Notes: generated by a model not told the origin, from the letters alone. A stretch of 64,000 nt of DNA from Lentinula raphanica (GCA_027919835.1 JANVFP010000008.1:1116001-1180000); one strand, 5' to 3'. Shown: positions 35,331 to 48,578, numbered from the stretch's first letter. Numbers and translations are program-made.

Positions 35331-37211
35331 TGAAGTCGTTTTCTCTAGGTCTCTCCCGGATCAAACGTCTGCTGCTTACTCAACGGGCGTTTAAGGAGGC
35401 AGGAATCGAGTTTTTTGATACTTACGACAAACTCATCCCTTGCTATGATATCGAACCAATTGAGAAGATCACCGATGCGGTAAGTATACCCAGTCCTCGT
35501 CCCAAACGCGCGATTGACATGGCTCTTTGATCTCAATACCTTGATCAGTTCCTCTTCTTTGAGTAAGTGGTTGCTCTGGCATAGTCTTGACTCCATACTA
35601 ACGTGTTCCAAAGGGCTGACAAGAGAGGTTTATTCCCTGCTTGGATCGAACCTGCTGTGAGTGTCATGATTCACACCTATAGGCATATGAAACTGACGTG
35701 CCTTCAGGATATTGAAACACCCCCACTCCTTGTGTACAAATGGTGTCAAGGCATAAACAATTTGACCGACATCTGGGAGACTAGTGAAGGAGAGTGTAAC
35801 GTTATGATGGAGACAGTGTTGTCCAAAGTCTACGAAAAAGTTGATTTGACGTTATTGAACCGTCTCCTTCGTTTGATCCTCGACCACAATCTTGCGGATT
35901 ATATCACAGCCAAGAATAACACTGTCTTGACCTACAAGGGTACGTGATCTTTATCTGGTGCTTTTGACAAGTACTCATCTATATGAACATCAGGTATGGC
36001 GCACACGAACGCATTCGGTCTCATTCGTGGTCTCCAGTTCTCGGCTTTCGCTTTCCAATACTATGGACTCGTGCTCGACCTCCTCATCTTGGGCCTTCAG
36101 AGGGCTAGCGAAATGGCTGGACCCCCGCAGATGCCGAACAACTTCCTTCAGTATCGTGACTCCGCTACGGAAACGCGCCATCCAATACGACTCTATTCGC
36201 GATATGTCGACCGTCTTCACATCCTCTTCCGCTTCACGGCCGATGAATCGCGAGATCTCATTCAACGATATCTTTCTGCCAATCCCGATCCTACCAACAA
36301 CAATGTCATTTGCTATAATAACAAACGTTGTTGACCGAGGGATTGTAGGATGAGACTCATCAAAGACGACGTCAATCTGGGTCGAGCTGTATTCTGGAAC
36401 GTGAAGCAGAGTTTACCTAGATCCTTGACTACCATAGAATGGGAAGACACATTTGTGAGCGTTTACTCCAAGGACAACCCTCAGCTCTTGTTCTCTATGT
36501 GCGGCTTCGAAGTTCGTATCTTACCGAAGATCCGGACAATGAGTGGAGAGCAATTTTCACTCAAGGATGCTGTATGGAACTTGACAAACGAGCAAACCAA
36601 GGAGTGAACTGCGCAGGCGTTCTTGCGTGTTTCTGATGAGGGTATGCATGTCTTGTGCATCTTCCCGGCACTGTGACTGACTTCTTATAGGTGTTCAACA
36701 ATTCAACAACAGAATACGACAGGTGCTGATGAGCTCTGGATCTACCACTTTCTCCAAGATCGCCAATAAATGGAACACAGCTCTCATTGGATTGATGACG
36801 TTTTATCGAGAGGCAGTGATTCATACTAATGAGCTGCTCGACTCGTTGGTCAAAGCGGAAAACAAGATTCAAACGCGAGTCAAAATTGGCTTAAACAGCA
36901 AAATGCCTTCTCGTTTCCCTCCTGTCGTTTTCTACACTCCAAAGGAACTCGGTGGTCTCGGTATGTTGTCGATGGGCCACGTTCTCATCCCGCAAAGTGA
37001 TCTTCGATGGTCCAAACAGACAGACGTTGCCGGTCAGTTCATGTCCACATTTCCACAAAACCATTGCTGATGCTATGTGTGTTAGTCACCCACTTCCGTG
37101 CTGGAATGTCGCACGAGGAGGACCAGCTCATTCCCAACTTGTACCGTTATCTCCAGCCGTGGGAAGCAGAATTCTTGGATTCGGTACGAGTCTGGTCGGA
37201 ATATTCGATGA

Positions 37212-37358
<147 letters not shown>

Positions 37359-37763
37359 TGACAGACTTGCATACGGTCGTGGATGGCGTGTCCGTACTGA
37401 TTGGAAGCAATATCAGCTATTGAAGCAGTAAGTATCTTTCAGCTTCATGGCTGCCATCACAGAAACCCTTCTCAGCAACCCGTTCTGGTGGACGTCTCAA
37501 CGTCACGATGGTAAACTCTGGCAACTCAACAACTATCGAGTGGACGTCATCGCTGCTCTTGGTGGTGTAGAGGGTATTCTAGAACACACCTTGTTCAAGG
37601 GGACCTACTTCCCAACTTGGGAGGGTAAGTGGCTCAGTACAACCCATCATGATCAAATATTTATTCTCACCAATCGCGTTAGGTCTTTTCTGGGAGAAAG
37701 CATCTGGATTCAAAGAGTCAATGCGATACAAGAAACTCACGGATGCCCAACGTTCGGGTCTGA

Positions 37764-38042
<279 letters not shown>

Positions 38043-38133
38043 TAGTCCACGAGAGTGTGGTGATGGACTTGGTTAGTGCTTTGCATTCCATGTCTCGCGT
38101 GCTCATCCTGATCGTCGTCCTTAGTGTCAAGTC

Positions 38134-38556
38134 AGGACCCGTGATAATACACTGATATGCCGTTTATAATTTCGTACAAAACAGGTCCCGATTTGAGCAA
38201 AAGGCCGTACACAAGTTCGTACAAAAGACCCGCCTTTGGCGGGAGGCCGGCGAGATTTTTCGTACAAAACGAGGTCGGATTTAGTGCTTGGAGGTTGACT
38301 AAGGCCGGCTAGCTTGGAAGAGGTAAGGTGAAGCGACAGGTAACAGGTAGAAAGTGATTTGCAAATGCTCATTATTCTTTAGAAGATTTTTGCAGTATGA
38401 GCTGCTTTAAGGCGTTGTGCAGGGTGAGGAAAATTTTTGGAGGCCGTACACAGATTCGTACAAAATGACCCCGAATTTTGAGATTTTGGTTCGTACAAAA
38501 GAGGCGATTTAGGCTGAATTTCGTGCACGGCATTGCAGCGTATTATCACGGGTCCT
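38134..38556. mobile_element. 423-bp MITE in a PRP8 exon, 8-bp target duplication
   Basis: GTCAAGTC flanks both ends (38126-38133 and 38557-38564). The ends form inverted repeats of about 30 bp: the first 17 bases (AGGACCCGTGATAATAC) are identical and about 27 of 30 match overall. Removing the element and one duplicate restores PRP8 exactly (intron acceptor TTAG, then [19 protein letters not shown]). Inside, TTCGTACAAAA occurs five times in one orientation (about 38171, 38216, 38259, 38456 and 38490), twice within the longer block GGCCGTACACA. An 8-bp duplication fits hAT-type mobilisation. No coding capacity. Confidence 0.9.
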
Positions 38557-39229
38557 GTCAAGTCTTTAACCGAGAGTTGGAGCCTCTGCAAATTGAAACA
38601 GTCCAAAAGGAAACAATTCACCCTCGGAAGAATTACAAGATGAATTCTTCATGTGCCGATATCCTCCTGTTTTCTGCCTACAAGGTACGTTCAAGAAACA
38701 TCTCTTATGTCCCAAAGTCTCAATCAAGAAACAGTGGAACATTTCAAGGCCTTCCCTTGTGACCGATGTGAGTTACTGACATCTTTATGTCTGTATCAAT
38801 GCCTAACATATCTCCAAAGGTCAAAGATGTTCTTAATGGTACAACGAGTAACAAGTACTGGATTGACGTGCAACTCAGATGGGGAGACTTCGACACTCAC
38901 GATATTGATCGATACACAAGAGCCAAGTTCCTGGATTATGTGTGTCTCCTCGTCCTTCGTTTCCTGTCGCCATACTCACTACTCCCTAGGTTTCTGATCC
39001 AATGAGTATCTATCCTTCTCCTACGGGTGTCATGATTGGTATGGACCTGGCATACAACTTATGGTCTGCCTACGGAAACTGGTTCCCCGGTATGAAGCCA
39101 CTGATCCAACAAGCAATGGCCAAAATCATGAAGGCCAATCCGGCTTGCCACGTTCTACGAGAGCGGATTCGGAAGGGTCTGCAACTATACTCTTCAGAAC
39201 CAACGGAGCCGTACTTGAACAGTCAGGCA

Positions 39230-39281
39230 AGTCAATTTCATCAAACGCCATAAGAGTCGTGCTCATGATGTGCTACTTAGA
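39230..39281 (+). other. GC-AG intron in the PRP8 relic
   Basis: The exon before ends NSQ and the next begins NYSELFSNQII, the expected PRP8 junction. The intron between starts GCAAGT and ends TTAG. GC-AG introns occur at about 1 percent in fungi; here it may also be a decayed GT. Confidence 0.6.
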
Positions 39282-40480
39282 ACTACTCCGAATTGTTCTC
39301 CAACCAAATCATTTGTAAGGAAATGCTGGTTGCGCTTCCTACTCATCTTCTAATGTCTGCCATCAGGGTTTGTCGACGATACCAATGTCTACCGTGTTAC
39401 GATGTAAGTGTTGTACTGGTGCATATGTTCTTGTGCTCAAACCTCCTCCAGCCACAAAACGTTCGAAGGAAATCTCACAACCAAACCCATCAGTGAGTCA
39501 CACTAATCTCTGTATTCGTCGTGTCTCATCGTAGGTTTCAAAAGATGGCGCAATCTTCATATTCAACCCCCGTTCTGGGCAGTTGTTCCTCAAGATCATT
39601 CATACCAGCGTCTGGGCTGGCCAAAAACGTCTTGGACAACTTGCCAAGTGGAAGACCGCCGAAGAAGTTGCTGCTTTAGTCAGATCTCTACCAGTCGAAG
39701 AACAGCCCAAGCAAGTCATTGTTACCCGGAAGGGCATGTTAAGTTTGTACCGATGCTATACCCTTGTGAATCATTTAACAAATTTGCAGATCCGCTCGAA
39801 GTTCATCTTCCTGACTCCCCGAACATTGTCATCGAAGGAAGTGAACTACAGCTGCCCTTCCAAGCATGCATGAAAATGGAGAAGTTTGGCGATCTCATCC
39901 TACGTGCTACGCAACCACAGATGGTCTTGTTCAGTCTTTATGGTGCGCTCTTCACGTACGAATGAGATGAATGACCCTAACAAGTTGAATATAGATGACT
40001 GGTTGAAGTCAATATCCAGTTGTACCGCTTTCTCCCGGCTTATTCTTCTGCTTCGTGGTCTTCACATCAACAATGAGAAGGCCAAGATTATACTACATCC
40101 CGACAAGAATACTATCACTGAACTGCACTTTGTGTGGTCAACCCTCAGTGATGAAGAGTGGATCAAGGTTGAAGTTGCCATGCAGGATCTGATTCTTGCA
40201 GATACGGTAAAAGGAACAGTGTCAACATTGCATCGTTGACGGTCAGTGAAATCCGAGACATTATCTTGGGTCAGGAAATCGCCGCGCCTTCCGTTCAACG
40301 TCAACAGATGGCTGAGCTGAAAGAGCTCGGAGGCACAGGCCCAGGTCACTGCCATACAGACGTAAAATTTCGAATAGTCGGTTCCATAAGCCTTGCGTAT
40401 TGAGAGAAAATTCAACAGGCAAACCACCAATGTTCACGATGATACCATTCAGACTGTTTGCATCAGACCACCAAACCTCA

Positions 40481-41190
40481 CGAAAACAAGTTGTGATCCC
40501 GCCATGAGTTAGAGCTGGGATATGTTATGCCTATGGGCCTCAAGGAGAGAAATATCATTGCTCGAGCTCTCATTGTGTTGTCTGTTTCTCAATTAGAATA
40601 TGCGTTGAATCTTGATTTCAGTTTATCGGCATTGCCCAGCAAGTTTGGATTGCATCAGCAAAACAGACCAAACGTTGTGATGCACCACAATGCATCGTAG
40701 CGCATTGTGGGCTACATACACTCGCGAGGCTCCTGAATGATCGTACTGGTGATCGTACTCATAACACTTGCTCAATGTCTCTCAAGATGAACCCCGAAAC
40801 AAGATGTACTATGCTTCTGAGTCATCTCTATGTCAACATTCTGGTAGACTTGCAGGAGATTGGGTTGGGCATGGTAATAAGCATCGAGCCATTGCATAAT
40901 TCCTTCTCATTTAACCCTGTATCATACAATCCTTGTATAACTTTTGAACCAGACAAGTGATACCCTTGGACGAAACTTGTGGAATGTAGTATCTTCATGC
41001 TGCTTTCGAACGCACTCAACGGCTAAGGTTTTAGAGAAGATTTGAGCAAGATATACACGATGGAAGATTGGTTCAGTGAACTTTTGGAATTCTCAAAAAA
41101 ACCGGCAAAATTCCGGCCGCGCCTTATGTTCCGCAAAGAGCTGTAAATGTCCTAACTTCCAACAGCCGGACAAAATCATACACGATAGGT
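40481..41190 (+). pseudogene. unidentified coding relic
   Basis: Stretches with coding character in switching frames: LSALPSKFGLHQQNRPNVVM near 40620, then MNPETRCTMLLSHLYVNILV near 40790. I do not recognise them. They follow directly on the truncated PRP8 end. Confidence 0.3.
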
Positions 41191-41199
41191 CTCGTCGTT

Positions 41200-41745
41200 A
41201 TGGGCTGCCGACCATCAGATTTTGAACGTCTGCAGCAGAAACTCACACGAGCGCATGCCTCGATAAAGAAGAAGGTCAACGTACGAGGGACGCATGACGC
41301 TGCACCAATGGGCGGTAGTTTTTGTGGTGGTCAGAAACGACCCGCTATGTTTGCTCACACCCATCACAATATCACGATACTTCAAGGACTTCGAGAAGAC
41401 CCAGACATGCAGCGCATTGCTCCATTATGTGACCGAGAGTGGTATATTCCTATACCTGCCAATCATAATTTTAGGTTATTTTTGTCAGACTGTTTGTCCA
41501 GTTATGTATGCCTTGTACAACAACGCTCTCGAGTCGCTTCAGGAAGACAATCCCAAATTCGAGCGAAACTTCCCAGAATACGATTGAGCTGCTGCCCACA
41601 TCAACTTCCTGCTTGCTGTTACCTTCCGTCACCGAGACTCGCTTTTTGGTGGCATGGATGCATTTGTGAGATGTATCGTGTATTCCCGAGAGGATATTGA
41701 TAGTAACTACAGCACACCTAAATTTAATACGACATGCATCTACTA
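41200..41745 (+). pseudogene. relic of an Agaricomycete dispersed family, possible 2OG-oxygenase-like (HxD)
   Basis: First frame: RPSDFERLQQKLTRAHASIK, VNVRGTHDAAPMGGSFCGGQ, HTHHNITILQGLREDPDMQR. A second frame continues VMYALYNNALESLQEDNPKF ERNFP, a TGA near 41586, then INFLLAVTFRHRDSLFGGMD. The order of motifs matches a large dispersed Agaricomycete family in which an H-x-D follows TVTF; fungal TET/JBP-like oxygenases linked to transposons have a similar arrangement, but I cannot confirm that. Broken by a frame change and a stop, and it ends shortly after the HRD motif. Family membership is moderately likely, enzyme class is a guess. Confidence 0.35.
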
Positions 41746-42470
41746 ACACACATGCGACATAAAGCATTGGCATGAAGACATAGAGCAGACGTTCTCATAG
41801 ATTACAATGCGTGACTTTCTACTCTGCGTTTACGACGGCAGTGTCAAGACCCTAAGCGTCGGGCCCGTGGCCTTTCCTGCACATTCCGTCGCAGATTTAA
41901 CTGCTCGAGGTTCCCTCTTTTCAAACGAGCGGCCATGAATGGAGATGTATCGTTTATTCCAGAGAGAATATTCATAAGTAAAAGCACACCGAAGAAAGTG
42001 AGCTTCACCATAGCTAGCGACCATCGTTAATTACTCGGACCCTTGAGTCATGGCTGTTAGTTGGTCCATCATGCCCCGAACGATATTCTCTGCAGCCTCT
42101 TTGTACACCCGTCTTCTAGTAATCTCCAGAATCAATTTACAAAACGCTGTTTGGTAAGATATGAAGCGCTGTTGCAAGTCTTCCACCGTCAGCAGTTGGC
42201 TTTGCATCTCCGTGCAATGGTCTTCACATTCAGCGCAGCAGACTAATTTGATACATGAGCGCTACCTCGACAATCTCTTGAGTTTGTAATATACCCGTCA
42301 TGATGTCTCCGAGCTCGTCTAACTCGTCAAGAACATGCTCCAGCCGCCTCAAATGCTCCTGATTGGCGTCTGGAATCTGACACAGATGTTCACTAACAGG
42401 AGTTAGCCGAAGGTACAGCAACTGCAAGCTGAAACAAACAGTGTGGATATCATCTTCCAGCTAGGATATG
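41746..42470. other. no gene; partial local duplication of the preceding relic
   Basis: The stretch about 41925-42000 (GAGATGTATCGTTTATTCC, then AAAAGCACACCGAA) repeats the end of the preceding relic at about 41660-41725 (GAGATGTATCGTGTATTCC). The rest, up to the ARP3 relic, shows nothing recognised. Confidence 0.4.
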
Positions 42471-44188
42471 ATGGACGATAACTAGCGCTTCCGAATATTT
42501 GGTAACGTCTGCAGATGCTGGGACCGATCTCGTCATACTGAGCTTTGGTATGACAGGAGGTGTAAAATTCGGGCTTTTTCGAGTCGAAAAATATTGAGTG
42601 GCTAAGAAGAACATTAAAAATAGAAGGGGCTACTCACAAGAGATGCCAATGAAGATCCACCAAACCGTACAGCATATCTAGGGAGTCGTTAGAGAATTTA
42701 AGCCGTTCATGTCTCTAAGACATACCTCTGTAGTTTGTGAGAAATGACATCGACCTCAACGCCCGAAGACTGCACAAAATTCAGAGAACAGCCTGTCGGA
42801 ACAACAGATACTATAGATACCTTATAAACGCTCCCACTGTCAAGGACACTAGCATCCAAACGACGATCAACTAGCTGCTTCAGGTCTTGTATGAGGCGAT
42901 TGCCAAAGTTCTGAAACATTGTGGATCCACCAGACAAAACGATGTTCTGATTCAAGGAAGAATTCAAGCTCGGTCTGGTATCAATAGCGAGACCATTTTA
43001 CCTTTACAGGCCACGAAAAACATCAATAGGCGATTATTGGATGACATCGTCCACAACCTCCGGTAACGGTGTTATAAAGTCAGATGAATATAATTTCGGA
43101 TTGAAGAATATTTCGGGGGAAAGGAAAGGAATCGTTCGTATCCAACGGCGATGCTGTATTTCTACTATGATAAATGAATTTCACAAGGCCAAGCAGAGTA
43201 TCCGACTTACCCGCCGGTGACAATGCGCTCACCATCGTATCGCTCAAAATACTTGTAGTATGGTTCCGTGTCAAATTTGTGAAACTCTTTCACGATATCC
43301 TGGCAGACATAACTGAAGTTCTCCTAGACCTTTCCAGCGACCCGCAGCTGATCTTTTGGTGGGATCGCGGCAGTTTCACCGCGTTCTCGCATGAGGTCTA
43401 GAACGAATTTCGTGATATCACGGCCAGCGATGGGGATGTGCTTGATTGCACTACCGATAACATGACCCTCGGCACACGGAATAACATGTTACACCATCAC
43501 CAGAGTCAAAATGACGGTCCCTGTCAGTGTACGATCTGTTACACAGTTGGGCGACCATGATGCGGCAAGGGCAAGCACTGCTTGAACAGCGATATATAAA
43601 CCCTTGATGTTGAATGATTCAAAGAAGATGTCAGCGGTGTGTCATCAAATTATCGAGAGGTGGTTCAGTCTGCCATTAACTAGTCACTGTCAATGCTACT
43701 TTACGAAGAATTGTAGACGCACGAGCAGGAAGTAATGATTCTCAGGCTCCGCCTTGAGATATTTGCACATCGTTTGCTCCTAATAGCGTTCCATATGATC
43801 CCAGTTATCGATCATTCCGTGACGGATGGGATAATAGACACCGTAGCCCGGTGTCCTGGCCTTGGCAAGAGTCTCATTGCCGATGAAGACTTCAAGGTCT
43901 TCTACACCGCATTTCAATGCCAGATGACCAGGTTTTGAGGGAACAGCGGGAGCCCGAGATGACTGTCCAGCAGGTCCGCGAGTAGCTATTGCAGTAGGAA
44001 AGACGCTGTACGAGGTTCTAGTGTAGAACGGGTTTGTAGATGTTTCACCAACTTACAACGATGGATCGGAGTTTCCAGCAAACCTAAGAAAATCATAGGT
44101 TAACTTTGAGTTAATCAGCGGAGACAACAGATTGTCATACCCAGCTTTGGAGTATCCTGTACCATATAATTGGCGCAAGTACAGACAT
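42471..44188 (-). pseudogene. ARP3: ARP3 (actin-related protein 3) relic, copy 1
   Basis: Arp3 is a subunit of the Arp2/3 complex that nucleates branched actin. On the minus strand: a start MSVLAPII at 44188, a short deletion, then GTGYSKAG, an intron, and FAGNSDPS. Next come VPSKPGHLALKCGVEDLEVF, IGNETLAKARTPGYGVYYPI and RHGMIDNWDHMERY, with TAG at 43780-43782. Further on are [12 protein letters not shown], a TAG at 43324-43326 and ENFSYVCQDI, then NIVLSGGSTMFQNFGNRLIQ, VEVDVISHKLQRY, and after an intron [18 protein letters not shown]. Frameshifts occur in between (the [14 protein letters not shown] region). Two nonsense codons plus frameshifts make it non-functional, yet introns are kept. 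A second, more rearranged copy fills the spacer of the large inverted repeat (55.4-58.2 kb). Confidence 0.9.
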
Positions 44189-44589
44189 TGTGGTAATAGT
44201 CCAAAGGAAACAGCAGACGGCGAAACGCCCGAGAAGGAGAAGAAACTTATATGCACAGCCACTGATATCTGTTCTCCCCTTATACGACGACAGACTGATA
44301 ACGTACATACATACTTGGTGTTAACCTCCAGATAAAATCTCCTTCATGCCATCATCAAAGTTTCCAAGAATTGCAACCTATCTACCAGTACATAGTCCAG
44401 ATTCTCAAGCTGCGTCTAGCGGCAATTATATACGCAAGCTCGTACATCCATACGCATGGCAGCCTGGTAGACCAAGCATCTGAAATACCCGAAAACCTGC
44501 TTGTCCTTTGTAAGCGATACGATACGTCAAATGATAGATATTGCCGTCAAAACCTTGGACATAGATTGGGGCCATGAAGAGAAACATGA

Positions 44590-44823
44590 TCATTCCACAG
44601 AGTCGCCTCCTTCATATGAATGTGGCGACTGAACGATAAACTCCTTCACTGTCGAGGTACGATCTTCAGCCAGCATTCCATGCTCCACGTGGTTGTTACC
44701 CTCCCATAGGTCACATCTATTACAGAGCTGAAAAGGACCGGGTATCTTTACTTCAGAGTGCTTCTGCGCTAAACGACGTGCATGACTTACATAGTTCCCA
44801 GGATTCACCTTCGACTTTCGCAA
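44590..44823 (-). CDS. unidentified open frame between ARP3 and ATG17 relics
   Basis: Open frame including FQLCNRCDLWEGNNHVEHGM and STVKEFIVQSPHSYEGGDS. The nucleotide sequence recurs at about 57950-58190. No family recognised. It may be 3' sequence of the ATG17 relic. Confidence 0.25.
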   Translation of the reverse strand: MRKSKVNPGNYVSHARRLAQKHSEVKIPGPFQLCNRCDLWEGNNHVEHGMLAEDRTSTVKEFIVQSPHSYEGGDSVE

Positions 44824-45590
44824 TAGATACCTTGAATATCATCATCACTGAAAGCATCACCTGCCTGGCATTCCCGGAGTGCGTTGTACATCTGATCAAA
44901 ATGAGCACCTAAACTCTCCAGATGACTAGCCATTCCAACTTGAGCTGAGTCCCGGGAGCTGATGAATTGTTCTATAGATGGCACGGGCATATCTTCAGGT
45001 AAATATTCACGGATCGAACAGATGACGGTGTTCAGCTTCTCCGAGTATTCGTCGATTCTGCTCACTATGTCCTGATGAGGAAAAAAATCAACAAATGATC
45101 AAGGCAGGCGAAGATATAGAAGCCTTCAAACCTCGACAACCGTGTGTTCTTCCTTCATGTTCTCAACTATATCTACCCTTGCCTGATCATCCACGAAGTC
45201 ACGGATTGTTTTCCTGTTTTTGCGATCAATCTGGGGCTTCCGTTTGGAACCTAGAATTGTATCCGATGGACTTTGAAACAGAGGTGCGATATCGTTCACT
45301 TGCCGCGTAGATGCTTGTTGTTCGTCTTCAGAATTCTGACTGCCGAATATAGAAGATGCAGCGGAGGTCAGATGAAATTCTGGCGGAACGCGTTGAGAAC
45401 CTAGCCCGTTCAATAGCCTATCCAATGCTTTCGTTTGTGGGGTGCAGAGATTATCCCAGTCCTACAACGAGAATCGAAGAACGTGAAAGTCTGCAGATAG
45501 TTTCAATGGGTATCATATCTGCACCTGTTTGTTTCGTTTGTCCTCGATGCTCTTCGCAACGCTCGCGGCCAGCTAGCTCTGGATAACAGC
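44824..45590 (-). pseudogene. ATG17: ATG17-like autophagy scaffold, C-terminal part
   Basis: Atg17 is a coiled scaffold protein at the phagophore assembly site. Minus-strand exons join well. LAASVAKSIEDKRNKQ ends at a GTGCAG donor near 45527. After a 64-bp intron comes DWDNLCTPQTKALDRLLNGL, then GSQRVPPEFHLTSAASSIFG and NRKTIRDFVDDQARVDIVEN. After a further intron (about 45069-45133) comes DIVSRIDEYSEKLNTVICSI, then MASHLESLGAHFDQMYNALR and AGDAFSDDDIQ. The order DW-x-NL-x-TPQTK, FHL, ASHLESL, HFDQM-x-NAL agrees with basidiomycete Atg17-like proteins as I know them. The protein stops right after DDDIQ, where the family continues; the N-terminal half is not recognisable. A truncated copy; family call moderately sure. 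Confidence 0.55.
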
Positions 45591-46098
45591 CTGGATCCAT
45601 GTGTGTGTGTGCGTGTGTGAAGAAACGATACGAATATTCGAGGATCGTTCATGAAGCCTGCCATAAATTTGTTGGCCTGCAGCAGCGTTGGACTCGACAG
45701 AGCCAGGTGACGACTAGAGAATGCTCGTGAATAGAGGACACGACGTGGATAGCGCAGTGTACGTATCTTAGAGCTTCGTTTGGGTTCGTTTGGTGCGTGT
45801 TTGGTGCATATTTTATGCTTGGTACTAAATTTGGCCATCAATACATGTTGGTCATCTAACTATTTACATGACTGTTGAGAATGAAATCAGTCAAGAGGCT
45901 TCAAAAAGAGAGTGGGAACACCTACCTCACGCCCTCGCAACTCTCAGAAGCAGGGATAAACAACATCATTCCATGCGATCGAGCCATTTCCAGCAAAGAC
46001 AAAGACTTCGACGTGCTTTTTGTGACCTTCATAGAGCGTTACCCGGCTGAACAATACGGAGATAGAAGGACTCACAATGAGCGCATCGGGTTTTGGGC
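45591..46098. other. no clear gene; short (TG)n run
   Basis: A GTGTGTGTGTGCGTGTGTG run near 45601-45620. There may be decayed 5' exons of the ATG17 relic, but no motif can be assigned. Confidence 0.35.
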
Positions 46099-46431
46099 CT
46101 AGCGGCGCAATGGTATTCCAAATTCCAATAAGAGGTGGGCCAATGATTCTGATGGCAATAAATCAGTAGACATGGCATGATTCACTGAAAACACACCGGC
46201 CCTCCGTCTTCTCTTAACGGCTATGGGGGTTAACCATCTACGTGTAGAAGAGGGGCATTGTTTATCCCATTGGGCCCTCCTTTGCGCGAAGTTTTTCGTC
46301 ATCCCGATCTTGAATCGGCGAGCACGATCCACAAAGGCATAGATATAGCCGGGTCCGTCCGCTCGAGACGTCGAACGCGCTTGTCGTTTCGCGTATAGAG
46401 AGCGTAGAATACGTCGAGATCGTCTGGCCAT
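46099..46431 (-). pseudogene. GIY-YIG domain protein, second copy, internally deleted
   Basis: Exon 1 from ATG at 46431 gives MARRSRRILRSLYAKRQARS, then GPGYIYAFVDRARRFKIGMT and KNFAQRRAQWDKQCPSSTRR, the same layout as the gene at 12367-12868. The intron is in the same place and phase (46149-46196, GTGTGT donor, CAG acceptor, rebuilding RRA|E). Exon 2 begins ESLAHLLLE. The Cys/His segment and the REVFIF strand are then missing, and the sequence continues in another frame with WNTIAPLGPKPDAL, matching VWNSIVGPL of the first copy. So about 40 residues are lost and the frame is broken. Present in a relic-rich stretch. Confidence 0.7.
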
Positions 46432-47912
46432 GGTTTGAGATCAGTGGGGCAGCAGAAAACGAGCCGGGATCGCTTAGAAAGCGTGTTGTGACAAGAATAA
46501 GGGCTGTGGTGGTAATGAGAGGGCTGTGGTTGCGCTTGTGGTGAGTAATAAAACGGTCTTTGGCCGCGGCTGTGGTGGAAGGGGTCGAGAAGGAATTGTC
46601 GATGGGTTAGAAAACGAGCGCTAAAGAAGTAGGCGCCCGTATGGATTTCAACTCAAATCTCTCGAGTCTCATCTTCATCGTTGAGACTTTCCGCCTGTAC
46701 ACGAATCCTAAATTCAACTGACTATGATCTCGGGAACGCCAATTCGCCTCATACGTTCAGTTCGTACAGGCACCAATCACTCGTTGAAAGTGGCAACCGT
46801 TTGTGAATCTAAAGGAAATTTTGCAGCCAAAGGTGCTTCAGGGATTGCCGGTTGTTGAGACCCCTCGATTGCGGGTCGAAGGTGTGTGTGTGTAGTTTAG
46901 TGATTGTTGCAACTTTGGAGTAACGGCATTGCGCATTCGTATATTGGACAATCCAGTCAAGAAAGTGGAAGGGAATAGAGGGGAATCTAAGATCGGGGTG
47001 ATGGAGAGGGCGAAAGAACGACTGGACAACAATTGCAAGGTCCTCGAGCCTACGATTTACATCGGCGCCAGTCTCCGGTAGACTTAGATCGTGACTGATT
47101 GACCATCGTTCCCATCTCCGGTAGACTTTGTGCTTTAATCGAAGTAACGATCGACCACCATTCCTAGCAGTTCCCTCATACAACGACTCTTGTGCGGCTC
47201 CAATTCGCGAACTGTAGCGACCACGATATGATCAACTTCAGGTGCGACTGATAGAAGTGACAGGGTCAGGACTATCAACGCTATATCAGAGTCAGAAGGG
47301 GAAAAGAAGGAATTGCAGACCGCTGCCGTACAAAGATAATTGGAACTCACGCAGAAAGTATCAGAATTTTGCAGAACCTCGACTTAATGAAAATACAAGT
47401 CTCTTCCGGTTTCTTTGAGCTAACGTCCTCAGGTGAGTAACACTCTTGCGAGTATTCTATCTTCGAGCCTAAGTTATATCAGCTCGATCAACAAAAAGCA
47501 TTGAACGACGGACTTCGGGGTGCAAAGCACGCTCTCAATGGTACAGCTGACTACCATTGCCAGACCAGAAGTCTTGTCTCCAAAGAAGAGCAGTCCGATC
47601 GCGCAAGGCTAAAGGAACTCACAAGAAGTCCTAGTATCTCCTCTACCCAAATTTGCAAGTAACGCTCTGACAGCAAACAACTTCATCAACCTTTTTAACA
47701 ACGATGATTCTTGCTACTCGGCAAGGATAAACTCGATGGTCTGCAAACGGCGCATCAGAACTTGACGAATCTATATACAAAGGCGACCGCACCTCTTGCA
47801 TTACTCGACAGCCATACATCTGCTTGGTGAGCGCTCAAAGTTCACGATGAGGTGCTGCTGATAATTAAGATTAATATATGAGTTTATTAGCCCCATCACG
47901 TCGAAAGGAAGC
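46432..47912. other. no recognisable gene
   Basis: An open frame at 46809-47183 (minus) with no family recognised and low-complexity flanks. A 5-bp GGCTGTGGT motif repeats near 46501-46570. Nothing else supported. Confidence 0.35.
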
Positions 47913-48578
47913 TTAAGTCGACGAAGACCCGATCCTGGTGGCTGCGTCTAGGACTTCCTGAGGTAAACTCTCCGGAACAGGCTGGTGTGTTTCGAGTATA
48001 CGGTCTTCAGCCATGCTGTCGACATCCGTGTCTTCTATGAATGGTGTACGTCCTGGTGATACAATATTTTGGTTCAGGAGAGCCCTCCTGACCGTCCTAC
48101 GGCTCAAACCTAAGAAATCTGCGATACCGCTAGTCGTACGACGTCCATAAGCCCATCACAGGAAAGTAGGGTCTATGATTGCCCTAGGACGTCCAGCAGA
48201 GCCAGTCCGCTCCCAAGATATAACCGTTGGACGGCCGTGGTGACTCTGTTCCACTCGATGATTGTATATTGTCCGGAGGTCAAGAATCATGCGGTGTACA
48301 TTTGTTCGGAGCATTTCCCATTCTGCACGATCGGGGAATATGGCTGAGTGCTGTTTCATCTCATTTGAGCCAATTTCCCCGCCGAGGTTTGCAAACTCTT
48401 CGAGGTCTTCACCAAGTAATGCTAGATGACGAGCATCTGTCGTGTCATCTTGAGATATTTGAGTGAGAGCAGATTGGAAGTGGTGGTTGTGCCTTCGAAA
48501 CTCGTCCAGCAAGTATAGGTACGAGGTTGAAATCCGGAATGTTTGCATCTTGCATCGATGGAAGGCTGCTTGCTCCAC
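47913..48578 (-). pseudogene. integrase-core gene, N-terminal fragment, second copy
   Basis: It matches the N-terminal part of the gene at 16810-22032: FRRHNHHFQSALTQISQDDT, EWEMLRTNVHRMILDLRTIY, EQSHHGRPTVISWERTGSAG, then an in-frame TGA near 48156 (FL-stop-WAYGRR, where the other copy has LQWAHGRR). It continues FLGLSRRTVRRALLNQNIVS and ends at IGSSST. The catalytic core is absent. Truncated, with a nonsense codon. Confidence 0.8.
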
